NCBI GenBank assembly: GCA_013290045.1
Contig: JABCYU010000004.1
Location: forward strand, 1-41,819
Direction of reading: 5' to 3'
DNA from: Methanobacteriota archaeon
GTDB taxonomy: Archaea; Thermoplasmatota; Thermoplasmata; Lutacidiplasmatales; UBA184
Length of the DNA: 41,819 nt
Below the pieces are notes generated by a model. It was given only the letters and a program-made list of their open reading frames with translations. It had not been told where the DNA came from and made no database searches. Below are positions 40,364-41,819 of the stretch, piece after piece (position 1 is the stretch's first letter; the number at the start of each line of letters is the position of its first letter). The translations under genes and the position numbers were made by a program.

Positions 40364-40645
40364 GTGAGCGCGCGCGCCGACGCCTCGGAGGACCCCGCTT
40401 GGTGTACGGTCTCCGATCTCGCGGAGTACGCGTACTGTCCTAGGGCGCACTGGTACCGTCATCACCCTCCCGAAGGCGCACCGGACCCCGTTTCCCAGCG
40501 GGCGCAGGGGTTGGGCCGGCGATACCACGCTCATCGAGCCGGGGCGATGGAGGCTCGCGATCGTCACGTCGGTCCGTGGGTCGCGGCGTTGGCGATCTCC
40601 GTTCTCGCGCTGGCCGCGGCGATCTACCTCGGGGTGGGAACCTGA
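40364..40645 (+). CDS. Cas4-like nuclease, N-terminal part, with C-terminal membrane helix
   Basis: 93 residues from GTG 40364. VSDLAEYAYCPRAHWYRHHP carries the single N-terminal Fe-S cysteine (Cys25) and the helix found at the start of Cas4/RecB-type proteins, and GRRYHAHRAGA (His55/His57) provides the motif I histidine. The chain then enters a hydrophobic helix, WVAALAISVLALAAAIYLGV, and stops at TGA 40645. It lacks the nuclease Asp, Glu and Lys, which lie in the next, overlapping frame. It is either one half of a two-chain enzyme or the 5' part of a frameshifted gene. Confidence 0.7.
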   Translation: MSARADASEDPAWCTVSDLAEYAYCPRAHWYRHHPPEGAPDPVSQRAQGLGRRYHAHRAGAMEARDRHVGPWVAALAISVLALAAAIYLGVGT

Positions 40646-41160
40646 ACGCCGGCGATCTCGCGCTCCTCGTGATCGGGCTCGTCGCCCTCGGAACGATCGG
40701 CGCGTCGGCGTGGGTCCTGTGGACGGTGAGCGAAGAGCGCCGGTACGGGGCGCTGCTCCGCGTCGACCCGGGATCCGGATCGTCGCCGCCGCTCCGCTCG
40801 CCGCGCTGGCGGCTGAGCGGAACGCCGGACGAGCTTCGCCAACTCCGCGACGGGGCGATCGTTCCGGTCGAGTGGAAGCGACGGGCCGCTCCGCCGGGAG
40901 GCCCGTTCCTCTCGCATCGCGTCCAGGTGTGGGCGTACTGCCTGCTCGTCGAGGAGACGTGGGGACGAGCCCCTCCGTTCGGGGTCGTGCGCTACGGCGA
41001 CGGGGTCGAGTTCCGGGTACCGTGGGATCGCGACGCCTACACCCGGGTCATCGCCGTCCGGCGCGCCGTGGCCGCGCGGTACGATGGCGAGGCGACGCCC
41101 AGCGCCGGCCGCTGCTCCGGGTGCGCGTATCGGAACGCGTGCGACGTGCGAGCCGCGTGA
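40642..41160 (+). CDS. Cas4-like PD-(D/E)XK nuclease, core part, with N-terminal membrane helix
   Basis: 172 residues if translation begins at CTG 40642, which overlaps the preceding TGA as CTGA; the only upstream canonical start, GTG 40576, gives a non-hydrophobic Arg-rich leader. A membrane helix (ALLVIGLVALGTIGASAWVL) is followed by WRLSGTPDEL (Asp63), PVEWKR (Glu77, Lys79), HRVQVWAYCLLVEE (Gln95, Tyr99) and CSGCAYRNACD (Cys158, 161, 167). These are the complete nuclease core and three of the four Fe-S ligands of Cas4; the fourth is in the preceding ORF. The two helices would form a hairpin. No cas genes or array are nearby. Confidence 0.75.
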   Translation: MNAGDLALLVIGLVALGTIGASAWVLWTVSEERRYGALLRVDPGSGSSPPLRSPRWRLSGTPDELRQLRDGAIVPVEWKRRAAPPGGPFLSHRVQVWAYCLLVEETWGRAPPFGVVRYGDGVEFRVPWDRDAYTRVIAVRRAVAARYDGEATPSAGRCSGCAYRNACDVRAA

Positions 41161-41180
41161 CCCCGGTCCCGCCCGGATCC

Positions 41181-41778
41181 TCAGCCGCCCCGCGTCCGCG
41201 CGAGATAGACCTGGGTGCGGTACGGCAGCTCGACACCGGCCCGGCCGGCCGTCGCGGGGTGGTCGAGGAGCAGCGTGCGGACGTCCCGCGCCACCTGCTC
41301 CCGCACCTCTCCCGGCGCGCCGGCGATGTAGCTGACGGACAGCACCCGCGCGACGACGCCTTCGGGGTCGGTATGGTGAACGAACTCGAAGGCGGCCTCC
41401 TTGCCCGGCTCATACGACGGGTGCCTACCGATCGCCTCGCGCCAGGCCCCGTCTTGGATGCTCCGGACGCCGATGGGCCGGTGGGCGTGGACAATCCGGC
41501 TCAGGTCGGCCACCCACGGGACGCGCTCGTCGCGTCGGTTGAACACCACCGCGAGCCCGCCGCCGGCTCGGAGGACCCGGGCGATCTCCGCGAGCGCCGG
41601 GTCGGGCTCGAACCAATGGAACGCCTGCGCCACGGTGACCGCGTCGAGCGAGCGATCCGGGAGCGGGATCGACTCCGCCGTCCCGTCGAGCACGGTGACG
41701 CCGGGAACGCAGCGCTCGAGCTCCGCCCGCATCGTCCCGGTCGGTTCGACCGCGGTGAGCTGGAAGCCGAAGGGCCGA
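41181..41778 (-). CDS. SAM-dependent methyltransferase, 5'-truncated
   Basis: The frame runs to the window edge, but its last 41 codon-bearing bases are an inverted copy of internal sequence, so the genuine part ends near 41778. TAVEPTGTMRAELERCVPGV, then VLDGTAESIPLPDRSLDAVT and AQAFHWFEPDPALAEIARVL with GGLAVVFNRRD, match the Methyltransf_11/UbiE-like family of about 250 residues. Motif I (the glycine loop) is missing because of the truncation. The substrate is unknown. A start at ATG 41732 would leave an incomplete domain. Confidence 0.75.
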
Positions 41779-41819
41779 AGCTCGAGCGCTGCGTTCCCGG
41801 CGTCACCGTGCTCGACGGG
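41682..41819. repeat. Exact 41-base inverted repeat at window end
   Basis: Bases 41682-41722 and 41779-41819 are perfect reverse complements separated by 56 bases. The right arm runs to the very last base and breaks a conserved coding domain, which is what a fold-back chimera at a contig end would produce. Confidence 0.85.

Noticed and set aside
40364-41160. CRISPR-Cas locus suggested by the Cas4-like motifs
   Set aside because: No repeat-spacer array and no other cas gene; context is a ribosomal operon.

Overview
This window looks like chromosomal DNA of a high-GC archaeon, most likely of the Thermoplasmatota. The evidence for Archaea is direct: a ribosomal trio L7Ae-S28e-L24e, an archaeal-type tyrosyl-tRNA synthetase, an archaeal 7S (SRP) RNA, AT-rich box A promoter elements about 23-30 nt upstream of many start codons (leaderless style), and a pair of sites built like archaeal origin recognition boxes. 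The Thermoplasmatota guess rests on the many surface proteins with F-x-E-(S/T)-G-L and carboxypeptidase-regulatory-like repeats. It is an inference. No transposase, phage gene, CRISPR array or complete tRNA was recognised.

Left part (1-11800): a truncated surface protein, a DUF2461 protein, a secreted protein under a palindromic TATA element, an enoyl-CoA hydratase, a large Kelch-type surface protein coupled to a CPHC thioredoxin-fold protein, a stand-alone Fur-type metal-binding domain, an iron-type alcohol dehydrogenase, a small surface protein and an AbrB-PhoU regulator. Next (11900-17400) is a one-strand cluster: a two-subunit FAD/[2Fe-2S] amine or amino-acid dehydrogenase, a glycerate-kinase-like protein with degenerate motifs, and an MFS transporter. 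An HxlR regulator follows, then a 680-base gap with a promoter-like box and a strong hairpin RNA candidate, then a small unknown gene overlapping a VirD4/TraG-like ATPase with a possible nuclease tail, ThpR and an AlkA-type glycosylase.

Centre (24000-29400): a surface receptor-like protein with a cytoplasmic winged-helix-like tail, serine hydroxymethyltransferase, a hotdog thioesterase and the SRP RNA. Two inverted, 25/28 identical ORB-like boxes flank the thioesterase gene and mark a putative replication origin. Right part (29400-41819): an ABC dipeptide-type permease pair whose first subunit carries an N-terminal PQQ-like propeller, a KaiC-like ATPase with a long coiled coil, TyrRS and an opposite-strand Arg-rich ORF sharing one box A, a methyltransferase, a secreted protein, the ribosomal operon with a kink-loop-like element before L7Ae, and a Cas4-like nuclease split over two overlapping membrane ORFs. 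The final 41 bases are an exact inverted copy of sequence 97 bases upstream, so the window probably ends at an assembly fold-back.

The best candidates for undescribed biology are the split membrane Cas4-like pair, the propeller-permease fusion, the ORB pair, the ATPase-nuclease fusion, and the L7Ae leader element.
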